A model generated the notes under the pieces. The model saw nothing but the letters and a program-made list of their open reading frames with translations. It made no database searches and was not told the origin of the DNA. Position numbers and translations under genes: made by a program. From Archaeoglobaceae archaeon (lineage in GTDB: Archaea; Halobacteriota; Archaeoglobi; Archaeoglobales; Archaeoglobaceae), in the NCBI GenBank assembly GCA_026988525.1, contig JALSLC010000020.1, forward strand, positions 1 through 52,530: DNA of 52,530 nucleotides. The letters are read 5' to 3'. This document shows, piece after piece, positions 23,771 to 32,714 of this stretch (position 1 is the stretch's first letter; each line of letters begins with the position of its first letter).

Positions 23771-26430
23771 GTTAGATTTAAAATTATAGTATTTCCTTGC
23801 TCTACATCTTTATCACTTATACTTATGCTTTCTTCCTTGTTTCCTGCTTTAATTATATAAGGTGATGGTTTTACTGGCCATTTAGTTTTCTGAGCGTAAG
23901 GAACTATGAACATGTAATGCCCATTCTTTACCTTGCACTTTTGTTCGTAGATGAAAGTCCTTCCTTGGTTTGTTTTAACTTTACATTCTAATGTTACGTA
24001 CTTAACTCCAGTAACATTTCCTTCTATCTTAGCCCCCTTTACAAACTCAAAAATCTTAACAAAGCCGGTAGTTGTTATGTTTACTTTTGGCAATCCAAGT
24101 TTTGAAGCATATAGTTTATCAAATAAACTTCTATATATTAGTTCTTCAAGACCCATCATTGAATTACTACTAACTGGCTTGCTTTCGTATATCATTCTGT
24201 AGTGTTTTAATCCACAACCATCCAGTATGTGGAATTTAGCTTCCATAGTTCTAAAGTAGTTCTCTCCGGGCAATTGAAGTGTAGAAAACACTCTTGCTCC
24301 AGAAGGTACCTGATCGGGACTCAAAGCCAACCCAACTCTGCCATTATATTGGTAGAGATAACCCACTCCCGAATAGTATGTCATACTAGCTTTTGCAAGG
24401 CTACCCTCAGCCCAAACAGCCATAGCATAGAATTTTCCTGTAGCCATCTCTACATCGCTTATCACATACTTAACATTCAGTTTCTTAGCAATTGAGTCTG
24501 CATAACTCTCATTAAATGCAGTAAAGAATGGAGCCGCTCCCGGCTGATTATTGTACTTGTTACCTATACCCTGCTGAAATGGATTTGCTATCGGCATTCT
24601 ATGAGCTATCGCAGTTATCCAATGTCCATAATCCCACCAGCTCATTATACCATACGTTGGATGGGGATATGGATATGGCTTAGGATGTTTTACGTAATCT
24701 GGTTTATATATTTCATAGAAAAACTTGTCATAAAATGCCTTGTACGGTGTATTGTTTCTCATCCAAGTTAAAGCGTGATACCACTGATAATTTATACCTC
24801 CAGCATATTGGCTTTGTACGTAAGATTCTCCAAAAGTTGGTGCTATTAGAAAGAGTGAAGAAGCTATTAATGCCACTATGGTAATTAAAGCAAACGTCTG
24901 TTTCTTAGAGTTAACACCGGAAATAACTTCAGATAACTGTAAATTCGCTTCTCTATTTACATTTAACATGGCATCTATAGCTGCTGGAAAGGCTATTGCA
25001 AGAGAGTATGGGAAGTAATTTACATTTAGTCTTAATATTACTAAAGCTAAAACCCATAAAGCAGTAACAAAATACAATCTTGTCGTTTTTCCTTCTTTAT
25101 AGTAGTTTACGTATGTTTTTAGCAGGAAAATTAAGAACGAAGCTGAGAGTATTGCAGTTACACTACCAAAGTAGTATGCAAATCTATTTTGACCACAAAG
25201 TGCTATAAACATTATAGTTGACCATACAAGCATTAAAAGCTGAGTATTTTTTCTTTCCTTGTATATCCAATATATTAGACAGATGTATGCTGGTATTGAA
25301 AAGAAAAACGTCATTCCAAAGTTTAACCATGCTGGAATTAAGCTAAATTCGCCGTACATTGTAAAGAACGGTTGAACTTCAGCTATTGTCAGAGCTCCAC
25401 CTCTTGGATGAATGACACCTACTACACTAAGTAAATCATGCATAAAGTGTGGATTGAAAACAAAAGCAATTCCTGTAATCAATAAAAACAGAGAAATTAT
25501 TGCCACTGGAGTTAAATACTCAGGTAAGTTTTTAGTTTGGATCACTTTATCTATTGTGTAGAAAAGAATTAACATAACTGCAAATCCAAGTACTACTATT
25601 AGCTGGAAAGGTGAGTAGTACACAGTACTGAATCCCGGATATTCGAAGGCAAAAGGTAAGTACATAAAAGCAGCAGTAATGAACATTAAAGCACCAATTA
25701 TTGCTGAATTATCTTTCTCTTTAAACAGTTTTCCTCCCAAGTAAAGTATAAATACGTAGAGCGTAATCATTGGAGCAAGTATAAATCCGGGAGCCCAAGT
25801 ATCTAAATAACTACCAAAAGCTATTCCCGCAAATATTGGTGCTAAAATTTTTTTACTTTTTATGTTTTCAATAGCTGTTTTTCCTTTCCACAGGTTAATT
25901 GAATACGCATACAATGCTAAGGAGAAAGTCATCCAAAACGTTTCCCAAACATGGTGATCGTTGAAACCGAGTATGCTCCTTGCTAATAATTGTCCGGGAA
26001 TAATTACTATAAGAAATGCTGCTATTGCTCCTGTTTTTTTGTCAAAAACTTCCTTAGCTAAGATGTATGCTGGTACAGCTAATAAAGTCCCACCAATTGT
26101 GGGTATAAAAGCTATAACTGATCTCACTTGGTCTGGTGTATGTGCTCCTGCAATGATAGAGGCTATAGCACTCGTGTAAACTAAAAACGGTCCGAAATGA
26201 ACATAAGTGCCATAGGGATAGTAAGTAAAAGCATCAAACCACAACCTATGTGGAAAGTTGTGTATGCAGTTGATTATTAATCTGTAGTAATACCATGGGT
26301 CATTACCACCGAGAAGTGTTGTCCATCTAAAAACGGACTTCCACGGTCTTAAAACTCTAAGATATATGCTAACAATGAATGCTACTGCTATAAATACTAA
26401 ATGCCAGTATTTTTCAACTTTACTCTTCAT
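23767..26430 (-). CDS. aglB: Dolichyl-phosphooligosaccharide-protein glycotransferase AglB (STT3)
   Basis: 887 aa from the ATG at 26430; a TTG at 26442 adds four residues. About thirteen transmembrane segments occupy residues 1-520, starting with a short cytoplasmic tail (KSKVEKYWHLV). The first external loop has GGNDPWYYYR and later GFNDHHVWE for catalysis and metal binding; the C-terminal globular domain contains WWDYG near residue 597, the acceptor sequon-binding motif. It transfers the lipid-linked glycan to Asn in N-X-S/T of surface proteins. A signal peptidase gene lies just upstream on the same strand, and a PGF-CTERM protein is encoded at the far right of the window. Confidence 0.95.
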   Translation of the reverse strand: MKSKVEKYWHLVFIAVAFIVSIYLRVLRPWKSVFRWTTLLGGNDPWYYYRLIINCIHNFPHRLWFDAFTYYPYGTYVHFGPFLVYTSAIASIIAGAHTPDQVRSVIAFIPTIGGTLLAVPAYILAKEVFDKKTGAIAAFLIVIIPGQLLARSILGFNDHHVWETFWMTFSLALYAYSINLWKGKTAIENIKSKKILAPIFAGIAFGSYLDTWAPGFILAPMITLYVFILYLGGKLFKEKDNSAIIGALMFITAAFMYLPFAFEYPGFSTVYYSPFQLIVVLGFAVMLILFYTIDKVIQTKNLPEYLTPVAIISLFLLITGIAFVFNPHFMHDLLSVVGVIHPRGGALTIAEVQPFFTMYGEFSLIPAWLNFGMTFFFSIPAYICLIYWIYKERKNTQLLMLVWSTIMFIALCGQNRFAYYFGSVTAILSASFLIFLLKTYVNYYKEGKTTRLYFVTALWVLALVILRLNVNYFPYSLAIAFPAAIDAMLNVNREANLQLSEVISGVNSKKQTFALITIVALIASSLFLIAPTFGESYVQSQYAGGINYQWYHALTWMRNNTPYKAFYDKFFYEIYKPDYVKHPKPYPYPHPTYGIMSWWDYGHWITAIAHRMPIANPFQQGIGNKYNNQPGAAPFFTAFNESYADSIAKKLNVKYVISDVEMATGKFYAMAVWAEGSLAKASMTYYSGVGYLYQYNGRVGLALSPDQVPSGARVFSTLQLPGENYFRTMEAKFHILDGCGLKHYRMIYESKPVSSNSMMGLEELIYRSLFDKLYASKLGLPKVNITTTGFVKIFEFVKGAKIEGNVTGVKYVTLECKVKTNQGRTFIYEQKCKVKNGHYMFIVPYAQKTKWPVKPSPYIIKAGNKEESISISDKDVEQGNTIILNLT

Positions 26431-26487
26431 TGATGATTTCAATTCTCAGAGTTAATTTAAATTTTTCTTGCTGGAATCGAACATCAT

Positions 26488-27075
26488 TTAGATCAACTTT
26501 TGAAGAATTAGTCTCAAGTATCCCACGTAGGGTATTTTGTAAACGGCTACTCCAAGAATCCAACTTGGTTTTACGGGTTTTGTTAACTCTGGCTCATCAG
26601 GTATTGGATTGTGATCTCCTTGCGTTATATATCCAGAGCTACTAGCCACTATAACTTTGCCTATCGACTTATTAGTTAGAATTAACATGCCATGATAGTA
26701 TCTCAATTCTTCCAATTTTCCACTACTCCTATTTATTCCAACTATTGGCTGACCTTTATTAACCCATGTTATAATCCTATGTATTATAGGGGTTCTGCCT
26801 CTATTACCGTTAGGATAGTAAACTATGACATCTCCATAATCTCCAAAAGATTTGTAGTCTATATTTTTTCCTTCAACCCAAGTTACAGGATGTTTTTTTG
26901 CCGTGCTAACAAGTATTACTACATCTCCTATGTTTAAATGCGGAACCATGCTTCCTGATTCTACAGCCACCATAAACGGCCAAACTCCTGTTAACATATA
27001 TCCTACTCCAAGTATGACCGCAACTATAATTAGTGCCGAAATAACATCTTTGACAATTCCGGGAACTTGATCCAT
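26488..27075 (-). CDS. Signal peptidase I, archaeal/ER (Sec11) type
   Basis: 195 aa. An N-terminal membrane anchor (residues 8-30) is followed by the catalytic VESGSMVPHLNIGD with Ser42, then IIHRI with His99 in place of the bacterial Lys, and GDHNPIPDEP with Asp154 and Asp160, the Ser-His-Asp set of Sec11-like enzymes. A second hydrophobic stretch near the C-terminus is weak. It cleaves secretory signal peptides on the outer face of the membrane. Divergent from polB, 17 bases apart; 57 bases upstream of aglB, with which it may be co-transcribed. Confidence 0.93.
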   Translation of the reverse strand: MDQVPGIVKDVISALIIVAVILGVGYMLTGVWPFMVAVESGSMVPHLNIGDVVILVSTAKKHPVTWVEGKNIDYKSFGDYGDVIVYYPNGNRGRTPIIHRIITWVNKGQPIVGINRSSGKLEELRYYHGMLILTNKSIGKVIVASSSGYITQGDHNPIPDEPELTKPVKPSWILGVAVYKIPYVGYLRLILQKLI

Positions 27076-27092
27076 AAAGGGGGGAATAGTGT

Positions 27093-28553
27093 ATGGTAAT
27101 TAAAGATGTCGATAACAGTAAGTTAATCATAAAAAAATTTGCCCTCGAAGGTTTCAATGTTCATCCATCTGCAGTAGAATTACTTAAAACAGTTAAACCA
27201 AGTGAGTTAGATTCAATTATAAACAGTATTTGTAAAACCTGCTCAAGCTCATTTATAATTACAGTAAATGACGTTAAGAAAGTGCTAAATTCAATACAAA
27301 AAAAATCTGAGAAAGAAAATAAAAATATGAACAAACCAAAGTTAAAGGTTGGAAATAAGAAAGATGGGATACAATTAATAAAAGACATCAGTGGTAAATC
27401 CTGCTGTCAAGGTAAAGTAGAAGATTTTGTAGCTTACTTTAATTCTCGTTATGAAAAGTTAGCATATATTCTGAAAAGAAGGATAAATCCAACCCCCATA
27501 TCCGCTTTAAGGAAAATAAAATCACAGAAAGTCGATGTTATTGGAATGGTAAACGATGTTAGAGAAACAAATAATGGTAATGTTATTATAGAGTTAGAAG
27601 ATAAAACTGGACTTGTTTGTGCTATAGCTGGGGATAAGTTGAAAGACTGTGCAATGGAACTGCTTGGTGATGAAGTCATATCTGTTAGTGGTTTTTGGAA
27701 CGGTAGATATATTATAGCTGATAGAATTACTTTTCCAGAAGTACCAATAAACGGGAATAGAGTAAATTGGGGATTTAGTATTGCATTTATCTCAGATACT
27801 CACTTTGGTAGTAATACATTTATGGAAGATGTTTGGCAGAAGTTTGTTAGTTTTATGAATTGCGAAACTAAGAATGAAAGACTCGTAGAGCTTGCTAATA
27901 GCATAAAGTACATAATTTTGGCAGGTGATGTAGTTGATGGAGTAGGCATATATCCCGGACAGGAAAATGAATTATCTATAACAGATATATACGAGCAGTA
28001 CGAATTTGCCGCTGAACAAATAGAAAAGTTGCCACCACACGTAAAAGTAATATTAGCACCGGGGAACCACGACGCAGTTAGACAAGCAGAGCCACAACCA
28101 AAGTTACCAAATGAGTTTTCATCCCTTTTCCCAAAGAATGTTATTCACGTAGGTAATCCAGCTTTAGTAATGCTTGATGGAGTTAAAGTCCAGATATACC
28201 ATGGAAGAAGCATAGATGATTTAATGTCTGAAATACCGAGACTTAGTTACGATAAACCTGAAGAAGCTATGGTAGAACTACTAAAAAGAAGACATCTTGC
28301 TCCTCAATATGGAAAGAGGTGCCCTATTGCTCCAGAAAAAGAAGATTATTTAGTGATTGAAGAGATACCAGATGTACTGCATTCTGGGCATGTACACACT
28401 TTTGGAGCTACAGTCTATAGGGGTGTTTTCGTTGTTAACTCTAGTACGTGGCAATCTCAAACGGAATTTCAGAAAAAGATGAATTTAAATCCGATGCCGG
28501 GAATAGTTGCTATTTACGATGGTATTAATATGACAAAATTAAAATTTACTTAA
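27093..28553 (+). CDS. polB: DNA polymerase D small subunit DP1
   Basis: 486 aa. The N-terminal 100 residues are helical and carry a SANT/UvrD-like pol-small-subunit start, then an OB fold (KVDVIGMVNDVRETNNGNVIIELEDKTG, 145-172), then a calcineurin-like phosphodiesterase domain: ISDTHFGSN, LAGDVVDGVG, APGNHDAVR and HSGHVHTFG. All metal ligands are intact, so this subunit should be an active 3'-5' exonuclease, unlike eukaryotic B-subunits. The large subunit DP2 is not in the window. It heads an operon with the next two genes. Confidence 0.95.
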   Translation: MVIKDVDNSKLIIKKFALEGFNVHPSAVELLKTVKPSELDSIINSICKTCSSSFIITVNDVKKVLNSIQKKSEKENKNMNKPKLKVGNKKDGIQLIKDISGKSCCQGKVEDFVAYFNSRYEKLAYILKRRINPTPISALRKIKSQKVDVIGMVNDVRETNNGNVIIELEDKTGLVCAIAGDKLKDCAMELLGDEVISVSGFWNGRYIIADRITFPEVPINGNRVNWGFSIAFISDTHFGSNTFMEDVWQKFVSFMNCETKNERLVELANSIKYIILAGDVVDGVGIYPGQENELSITDIYEQYEFAAEQIEKLPPHVKVILAPGNHDAVRQAEPQPKLPNEFSSLFPKNVIHVGNPALVMLDGVKVQIYHGRSIDDLMSEIPRLSYDKPEEAMVELLKRRHLAPQYGKRCPIAPEKEDYLVIEEIPDVLHSGHVHTFGATVYRGVFVVNSSTWQSQTEFQKKMNLNPMPGIVAIYDGINMTKLKFT

Positions 28554-28566
28554 TTAGGTGATTTAA

Positions 28567-28977
28567 TTGAAATTTGAATTAAGAGAACTTTACTGGGAAG
28601 GTGATATAATAGAAGGAGAATTGATTTTATCAAAAAAACCAATTTCTTTCTTAGGAGATGTAGACACTAATGGATTTGTTGTAGCTGAAGATAGTGATAT
28701 AAAAGGAGAAAAAATATCTGGTAGAATATTTGCTTTTCCATTTGGGAGAGGTTCAACTGTTGGCACTTACATAATGTTACAGTTGGCAAAAAAGAATTTA
28801 GCACCCATTGCTTTAATAAACAAAAAAACTGAAAGTATAATTGCAACTGGAGCTGTAATATCTAACATTCCACTGTTTGATTCACCTAACCCAGACCTAT
28901 TCGACATCAAACCGGGTATTTATAAAGCTACAATTAAAAAGCTTGGAGAACACGTTATATTAAACTTGAAGAGATAG
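28567..28977 (+). CDS. Aconitase X small subunit; phosphomevalonate dehydratase small subunit
   Basis: 136 aa DUF126 swivelling domain. The conserved FPFGRGSTVGTYIMLQL near residues 58-74 carries the catalytic Ser. In archaea this subunit with the AcnX large subunit dehydrates mevalonate 5-phosphate to trans-anhydromevalonate phosphate in isoprenoid lipid synthesis; the large subunit is not in the window. The start is a TTG at 28567 with GGTGA ending six bases before it and no better in-frame choice. Lies 13 bases after polB. Confidence 0.87.
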   Translation: MKFELRELYWEGDIIEGELILSKKPISFLGDVDTNGFVVAEDSDIKGEKISGRIFAFPFGRGSTVGTYIMLQLAKKNLAPIALINKKTESIIATGAVISNIPLFDSPNPDLFDIKPGIYKATIKKLGEHVILNLKR

Positions 28978-28978
28978 T

Positions 28979-30034
28979 ATGAGCGGGATAAATGAATATA
29001 ATTTAAGCGAAGATGTAAAAAACTTAATAGAATATATAAATAGCAAATTTAAAGTTTACCAAATTGATGTAGTCGGAGACAGTGTTAGAGTCTATATTTT
29101 AAATCCCGATTACAAAATAATAGACGATCTAATTTTCAAATACGATAATTGGGATATTTCTCTTAAGGAAGAGTTTGGAGAAACTTACGTAGAGATATCC
29201 CCAAAAAAACCAGAAAAGAACGGAAAACTTCTGAATATAGTTTTGTTAATTTTAACTTTTATTTCTACAACATACGTAGGTATGAGCTTCTATCCCCCAA
29301 ACCAAAGATTGTTAGGTGGTGTAACTTTTTCATTGGCAATTTTATTCGTTCTTGGCAGTCATGAAATGGGTCACTACTTCGTTGCTAAGAAGTGGGGTGT
29401 AAAAACAAGTTTACCCTATTTTATACCTGCCCCAACAATCTTAGGTACTTTTGGAGCAGTCATAAAACAAAAAAGCAACTGCCCAAACAGAAAAGCTCTA
29501 TTCGACATAGGTGTTTCTGGACCAATGATTGGAATAATTGCTTCAGTACTAATTAGCTATATAGGTTTAAAAATGAATTATCATACTATCAAAAGTAGTT
29601 ATGGTATTGAAATAGGAATACCTCCTCTATTTAGAGCTGTAGAGATACTTGCTCATTTTAATGGCAATACTATAAGTCCAGTAGCTTTTGCTGGATGGGT
29701 AGGTATGTTCGTAACATTCCTTAACATGATACCAGCCGGTCAGCTCGATGGGGGTCACGTTCTCAGAGCAATGATTGGAAAATTTAGTGATAAAGTTTCA
29801 AGACTAATGCCTTTTTTAATTCTTGCAATAGGGTACTATGCAGACGTTTACTATAAAGCAGGTGAAATATGGATAATTTGGTCTTTTATAGTATTGTTAG
29901 TTTCTTTCGTACCACATCCACCGCCCACAGATGATGAAACGAAAATAGATAAAAAAAGATACTTTCTTGGAATTTTAGCATTTATCATAGCTATCAGCTG
30001 TTTCACACCTGTACCTTTTAGATTTTATAAGTAA
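28979..30034 (+). CDS. Site-2-protease family (M50) membrane metalloprotease
   Basis: 351 aa. A 75-residue soluble N-terminus is followed by about six membrane segments. The zinc site is complete: HEMGHYFVAKKWG (HExxH) near residues 123-135 and NMIPAGQLDGGHVL near 247-260, the second ligand motif (NxxPxxxLDGG). FIPAPTILGTFGAVIK is also conserved in archaeal members. It would cut membrane-embedded regulatory proteins; the substrate is unknown. It begins 1 base after the previous stop, so it is translated with polB and the dehydratase subunit. Confidence 0.92.
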   Translation: MSGINEYNLSEDVKNLIEYINSKFKVYQIDVVGDSVRVYILNPDYKIIDDLIFKYDNWDISLKEEFGETYVEISPKKPEKNGKLLNIVLLILTFISTTYVGMSFYPPNQRLLGGVTFSLAILFVLGSHEMGHYFVAKKWGVKTSLPYFIPAPTILGTFGAVIKQKSNCPNRKALFDIGVSGPMIGIIASVLISYIGLKMNYHTIKSSYGIEIGIPPLFRAVEILAHFNGNTISPVAFAGWVGMFVTFLNMIPAGQLDGGHVLRAMIGKFSDKVSRLMPFLILAIGYYADVYYKAGEIWIIWSFIVLLVSFVPHPPPTDDETKIDKKRYFLGILAFIIAISCFTPVPFRFYK

Positions 30035-30036
30035 TT

Positions 30037-30291
30037 CTAACATTTTTTTTCAATCCACCAAAGCCACAAACCTCTCGCAACTTTTGCTCTCCTACCCTTA
30101 ATTTTTCCCTCTATTGCAAGTTTTTGCAAAGCTCTTAATGTAACTCTTCTATTCATCCCAATTATTTTTGCTATTTCTGATGTTGCGAGAGGACCTTCCG
30201 CAGATTTTAAAATATCTATAATCTTTCTTCTAACTTCCTCTTCAGATAAATATAATTCTTCCATTTCGTCACCCTCCTCATGTTCTTTCAT
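30037..30291 (-). CDS. Small winged-helix DNA-binding protein
   Basis: 84 aa if the ATG at 30291 is used (GAGGTGAAATCAAA upstream); an in-frame ATG at 30264 has an even stronger site, GGAGGGTGACGAA, and would give 75 aa. The body is a compact winged helix: EEEVRRKIIDILKSAEGPLATSEIAKIIGMNRRVTLRALQKLAIEGKIKGRRAKVARGLWLWW. No sensing domain. It follows the unknown 244-aa gene on the same strand and ends 2 bases short of the M50 gene. It could be a regulator of the TSUP region, but that is a guess from position. Confidence 0.78.
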   Translation of the reverse strand: MKEHEEGDEMEELYLSEEEVRRKIIDILKSAEGPLATSEIAKIIGMNRRVTLRALQKLAIEGKIKGRRAKVARGLWLWWIEKKC

Positions 30292-30351
30292 TTTGATTTC
30301 ACCTCATTGCATCATTAGAATAAAAAAATAAAAAATTTAATAAATAAAAAA

Positions 30352-31086
30352 TTAATTTACAATACTTTTTGCTTCTATTCTATTTTTTATTTTTGGAAAT
30401 ATATTCAATTTAATTTTATATTTAGTTCTGAACCCCCTCTTTAATATCAAGTACGTTTCACTTAAGGCAAAAGTTGCATCTGATAAAATCCTTATTTTCC
30501 CTCTCTTTATCGTACATCTCTTTATCTCCTCTGGAATTCCTACAACGTCTTTCTTAAAACTTATAAGTCCTTTTTCGGCTATAACTGGTTTCCATTCCAC
30601 ATCATTTTTACCAATTTCCTCAGTTACATCTACTCCAGCATCCAATATACATCTTCTTACTTTTACTGTATATTCTCCTGAAACCGATACTTCTTCACCA
30701 TAGTTTACCGATGAACATCCATCATTTTCCGCTTCAACAAGTAGTTGCAAGTTTGTTATAGGTACTACAAATGAATCTCCTATCTTTACACATCTAAAGA
30801 ATACTATGCCCTCCTCACTCTCATCAAGCATGTATCCCCCATACAAAGGCGATAGCTCTATGGATGAACCCTTAAATTTTCCCTCACTCTTAAAGTAATT
30901 GAGGTATCTTGCTTGATCTCCTACGTAAATTGTATAAAGGGCCAACATTGGATGTTTTCTTATCATTGTATAATCTCTCAACCTCTTTCCAGCGTAGTAT
31001 ATTCCAACTTCCCCCTCTACTTCCTCGGAAAAATTTAAATATCCTCTATTCCAAGATACTTTTACCCCCTCAACACGTGTTTGCAT
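30352..31086 (-). CDS. Unknown 244-aa soluble protein
   Basis: I do not recognise this protein. It is rich in beta-strand-type stretches (EGEVGIYYAGKRL, GIVFFRCVKIGDSFVVPI, VSGEYTVKVRRCILD), has no signal peptide or membrane segment, and no metal motif; the four cysteines are scattered. The ATG at 31086 is well placed behind GGGGGGATTTGCT. A small inverted repeat, CGAAAT/ATTTCG, lies 20-38 bases upstream. It is the gene after the TSUP1/DUF1634 operon on the same strand and is followed by the small winged-helix gene. Confidence 0.7.
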   Translation of the reverse strand: MQTRVEGVKVSWNRGYLNFSEEVEGEVGIYYAGKRLRDYTMIRKHPMLALYTIYVGDQARYLNYFKSEGKFKGSSIELSPLYGGYMLDESEEGIVFFRCVKIGDSFVVPITNLQLLVEAENDGCSSVNYGEEVSVSGEYTVKVRRCILDAGVDVTEEIGKNDVEWKPVIAEKGLISFKKDVVGIPEEIKRCTIKRGKIRILSDATFALSETYLILKRGFRTKYKIKLNIFPKIKNRIEAKSIVN

Positions 31087-31105
31087 AGCAAATCCCCCCT
31101 TAGAG

Positions 31106-31124
31106 CGAAATTTATTTTATTTCG
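31106..31124 (-). promoter_or_regulatory. Inverted repeat in leader of the unknown 244-aa gene
   Basis: CGAAAT (31106-31111) and ATTTCG (31119-31124) pair across a 7-base AT loop, just upstream of the GGGGGG ribosome site. It may be a weak hairpin or protein-binding dyad; arms are short. Confidence 0.35.
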
Positions 31125-31169
31125 AATTTTTATTTTTTAAAAATTTAAAATATAAATTAAATCTAGGCA

Positions 31170-31619
31170 TCAATGGCCCATAAGTATAGGTCTGAATATT
31201 GCAAATAGAAATTCTAATATTAAGATACCAATCAGTATTTTGTACTTTTTATCCGCCTTTATTTCTGCTCCAAACAAGCTAATCAGTGGAGTTATTGCCA
31301 ATATGCAAACTCCAATTATACTAAGACAATCAGTAGCGCTGAGATGGTTTAGGAACCAGCTGTAACCAAAGACTTTAACTCCCATAACTTTTTCCCAAAA
31401 TGCACTTGCTTTCAAATCCCAATATTTAACTACAACATCTCTGCTTAGGTAACCCTTACCAGTTATTATGTAGATTATTCCCGGTACAAACATTGCGATA
31501 AGCCCGATTATTGTTAATATTTCCATTATTCTGCCAAATATGTAGTTCATCGGTTCTACAAGTACCTCTTTTAGTTCGGTACCGACAGCTTCTTTTTCTT
31601 TTTCAACAACAACTGCCAT
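31170..31619 (-). CDS. DUF1634 membrane protein, copy 1
   Basis: 149 aa from the ATG at 31619, directly behind AGGAGGTGTTAAAA; this ribosome site decides the start over a longer reading to 31676. Three hydrophobic segments near residues 33-55, 93-115 and 124-145. Conserved block MGVKVFGYSWFLNHLSATDCLSIIGVCILAITPL is shared with copy 2 at 32715-33170 (GRKVTGYSWIFDHLDKTDCLSMIGVLILMITPL). DUF1634 proteins are encoded beside TSUP transporters in archaea and bacteria and are presumed to be partner subunits. It lies 14 bases after TSUP1. Confidence 0.85.
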   Translation of the reverse strand: MAVVVEKEKEAVGTELKEVLVEPMNYIFGRIMEILTIIGLIAMFVPGIIYIITGKGYLSRDVVVKYWDLKASAFWEKVMGVKVFGYSWFLNHLSATDCLSIIGVCILAITPLISLFGAEIKADKKYKILIGILILEFLFAIFRPILMGH

Positions 31620-31633
31620 TTTTAACACCTCCT

Positions 31634-32512
31634 TTAAATTGGGGGAGCCAAACCAAGACCGTGCAGACCCTTCCATATATCCATTACTGCTGCAAAGAGC
31701 ATTATTGCCATAACAAGGTATTTTATGGACTTTGGTCTTGATTTTACTGCAATTCTAGCTCCAATTCTAGCACCAATAGTTATTCCAAGTACCGATGGCA
31801 CAATTATCATGGCAAGCATAGCTCCCCTTGCCATGTAAACCCAGCAAGCCGCAGCATCGTTTATCGTAATTATCATCATGCTCGTAGAAGTTGCTACTTT
31901 AAGTGGTGCACCCATTACAAGGTTCAAAACTGGTACGTTAGCCCATCCAGCACCAAGACCAAACATTCCTGCAATAAACCCTACACCGGCAAATGCAGGT
32001 AAAGCGTAGAGTAAATTTGTTGTTTTGTATTCTACGACCTTACCTAAGCTCGGTTCATACCACATACCGTGTATGTCAAGTTTCTCGGAAATCGGATCAA
32101 TGTGTCTTATTTCAGGGAACTCTACTCTTTTTGAGAATAGATATACAAGGAATACGACGAACAGTATCAATCCCAAACCTATTTTTATGTAGCTTTTGCC
32201 TTGCGGAAATGCATTTGTAACCCAGAGACCTATAATACCTCCCAGTATGGAGAAAATTATAGATACTACTACAACTGGCGCAAGAATTCTCAGATTTGCA
32301 AGACCTTTTTTAGCGAAGTGAGGAGCAGAAGACAAAGCTGAAGTCATAGCCATTACTAATCCAGCTCCTCTTATGAAGTCTGTACTAAATGGATAGAAGG
32401 CCATTGTAAGTGGTGTAAATAGTACGCCTCCTCCAACTCCAGCTATTGGTGCTACTATCCCTATTCCAAGTGTCATAAAAAACAAAGCCAATACCCACAT
32501 CCACCAAATCAA
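31634..32512 (-). CDS. TSUP (TauE/SafE) family transporter, copy 1
   Basis: 292 aa. Start is a TTG at 32512: AGGAGGTG ends six bases before it, while the next ATG (32500) is too far away. Internal repeat typical of TSUP: PIAGVGGGVLFTPL near residues 22-35 and FGLGAGWANVPVL near 184-196; about eight membrane segments with a cytoplasmic loop (KRVEFPEIRHIDPISEKLDIHGMWYEP) between halves. The family exports or imports small sulfur-containing or organic anions (sulfite, thiosulfate, sulfoacetate and others); substrate unknown here. Closely similar to copy 2 at 33174-34067. Confidence 0.88.
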   Translation of the reverse strand: MIWWMWVLALFFMTLGIGIVAPIAGVGGGVLFTPLTMAFYPFSTDFIRGAGLVMAMTSALSSAPHFAKKGLANLRILAPVVVVSIIFSILGGIIGLWVTNAFPQGKSYIKIGLGLILFVVFLVYLFSKRVEFPEIRHIDPISEKLDIHGMWYEPSLGKVVEYKTTNLLYALPAFAGVGFIAGMFGLGAGWANVPVLNLVMGAPLKVATSTSMMIITINDAAACWVYMARGAMLAMIIVPSVLGITIGARIGARIAVKSRPKSIKYLVMAIMLFAAVMDIWKGLHGLGLAPPI

Positions 32513-32556
32513 GAACTACACCTCCTTTGTTCTTTACACCGTAATCTACACCTAAC

Positions 32557-32603
32557 TATATACCGTTGTATATACCGTTATTAACGGCAACATATATAAA
32601 GTT
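32557..32603 (-). promoter_or_regulatory. TSUP1 promoter with tandem and inverted CCGTT operator
   Basis: TATA-like CTTTATATATG (minus strand; plus 32591-32601) lies ahead of two tandem 11-bp copies of TATATACCGTT (plus 32557-32567 and 32569-32579, period 12) and of the inverted repeat CCGTTA-T-TAACGG (32575-32587). The expected start site, about 25 bases beyond the TATA box, falls near 32570, inside the repeats. That is the usual place for a repressor operator in archaea. A weaker related element, ACACCGTAA, is at 32536-32544. Confidence 0.6.
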
Positions 32604-32714
32604 TTCTAAATTTTTAGAAACTTCTCTAAAAACCACATTTAAATTGAAGTTAAAAATTTATTAACTAAGTTATAAAATATTTTTACTAAAATAATTAAAA
32701 ATAGTAGTAAAAAA

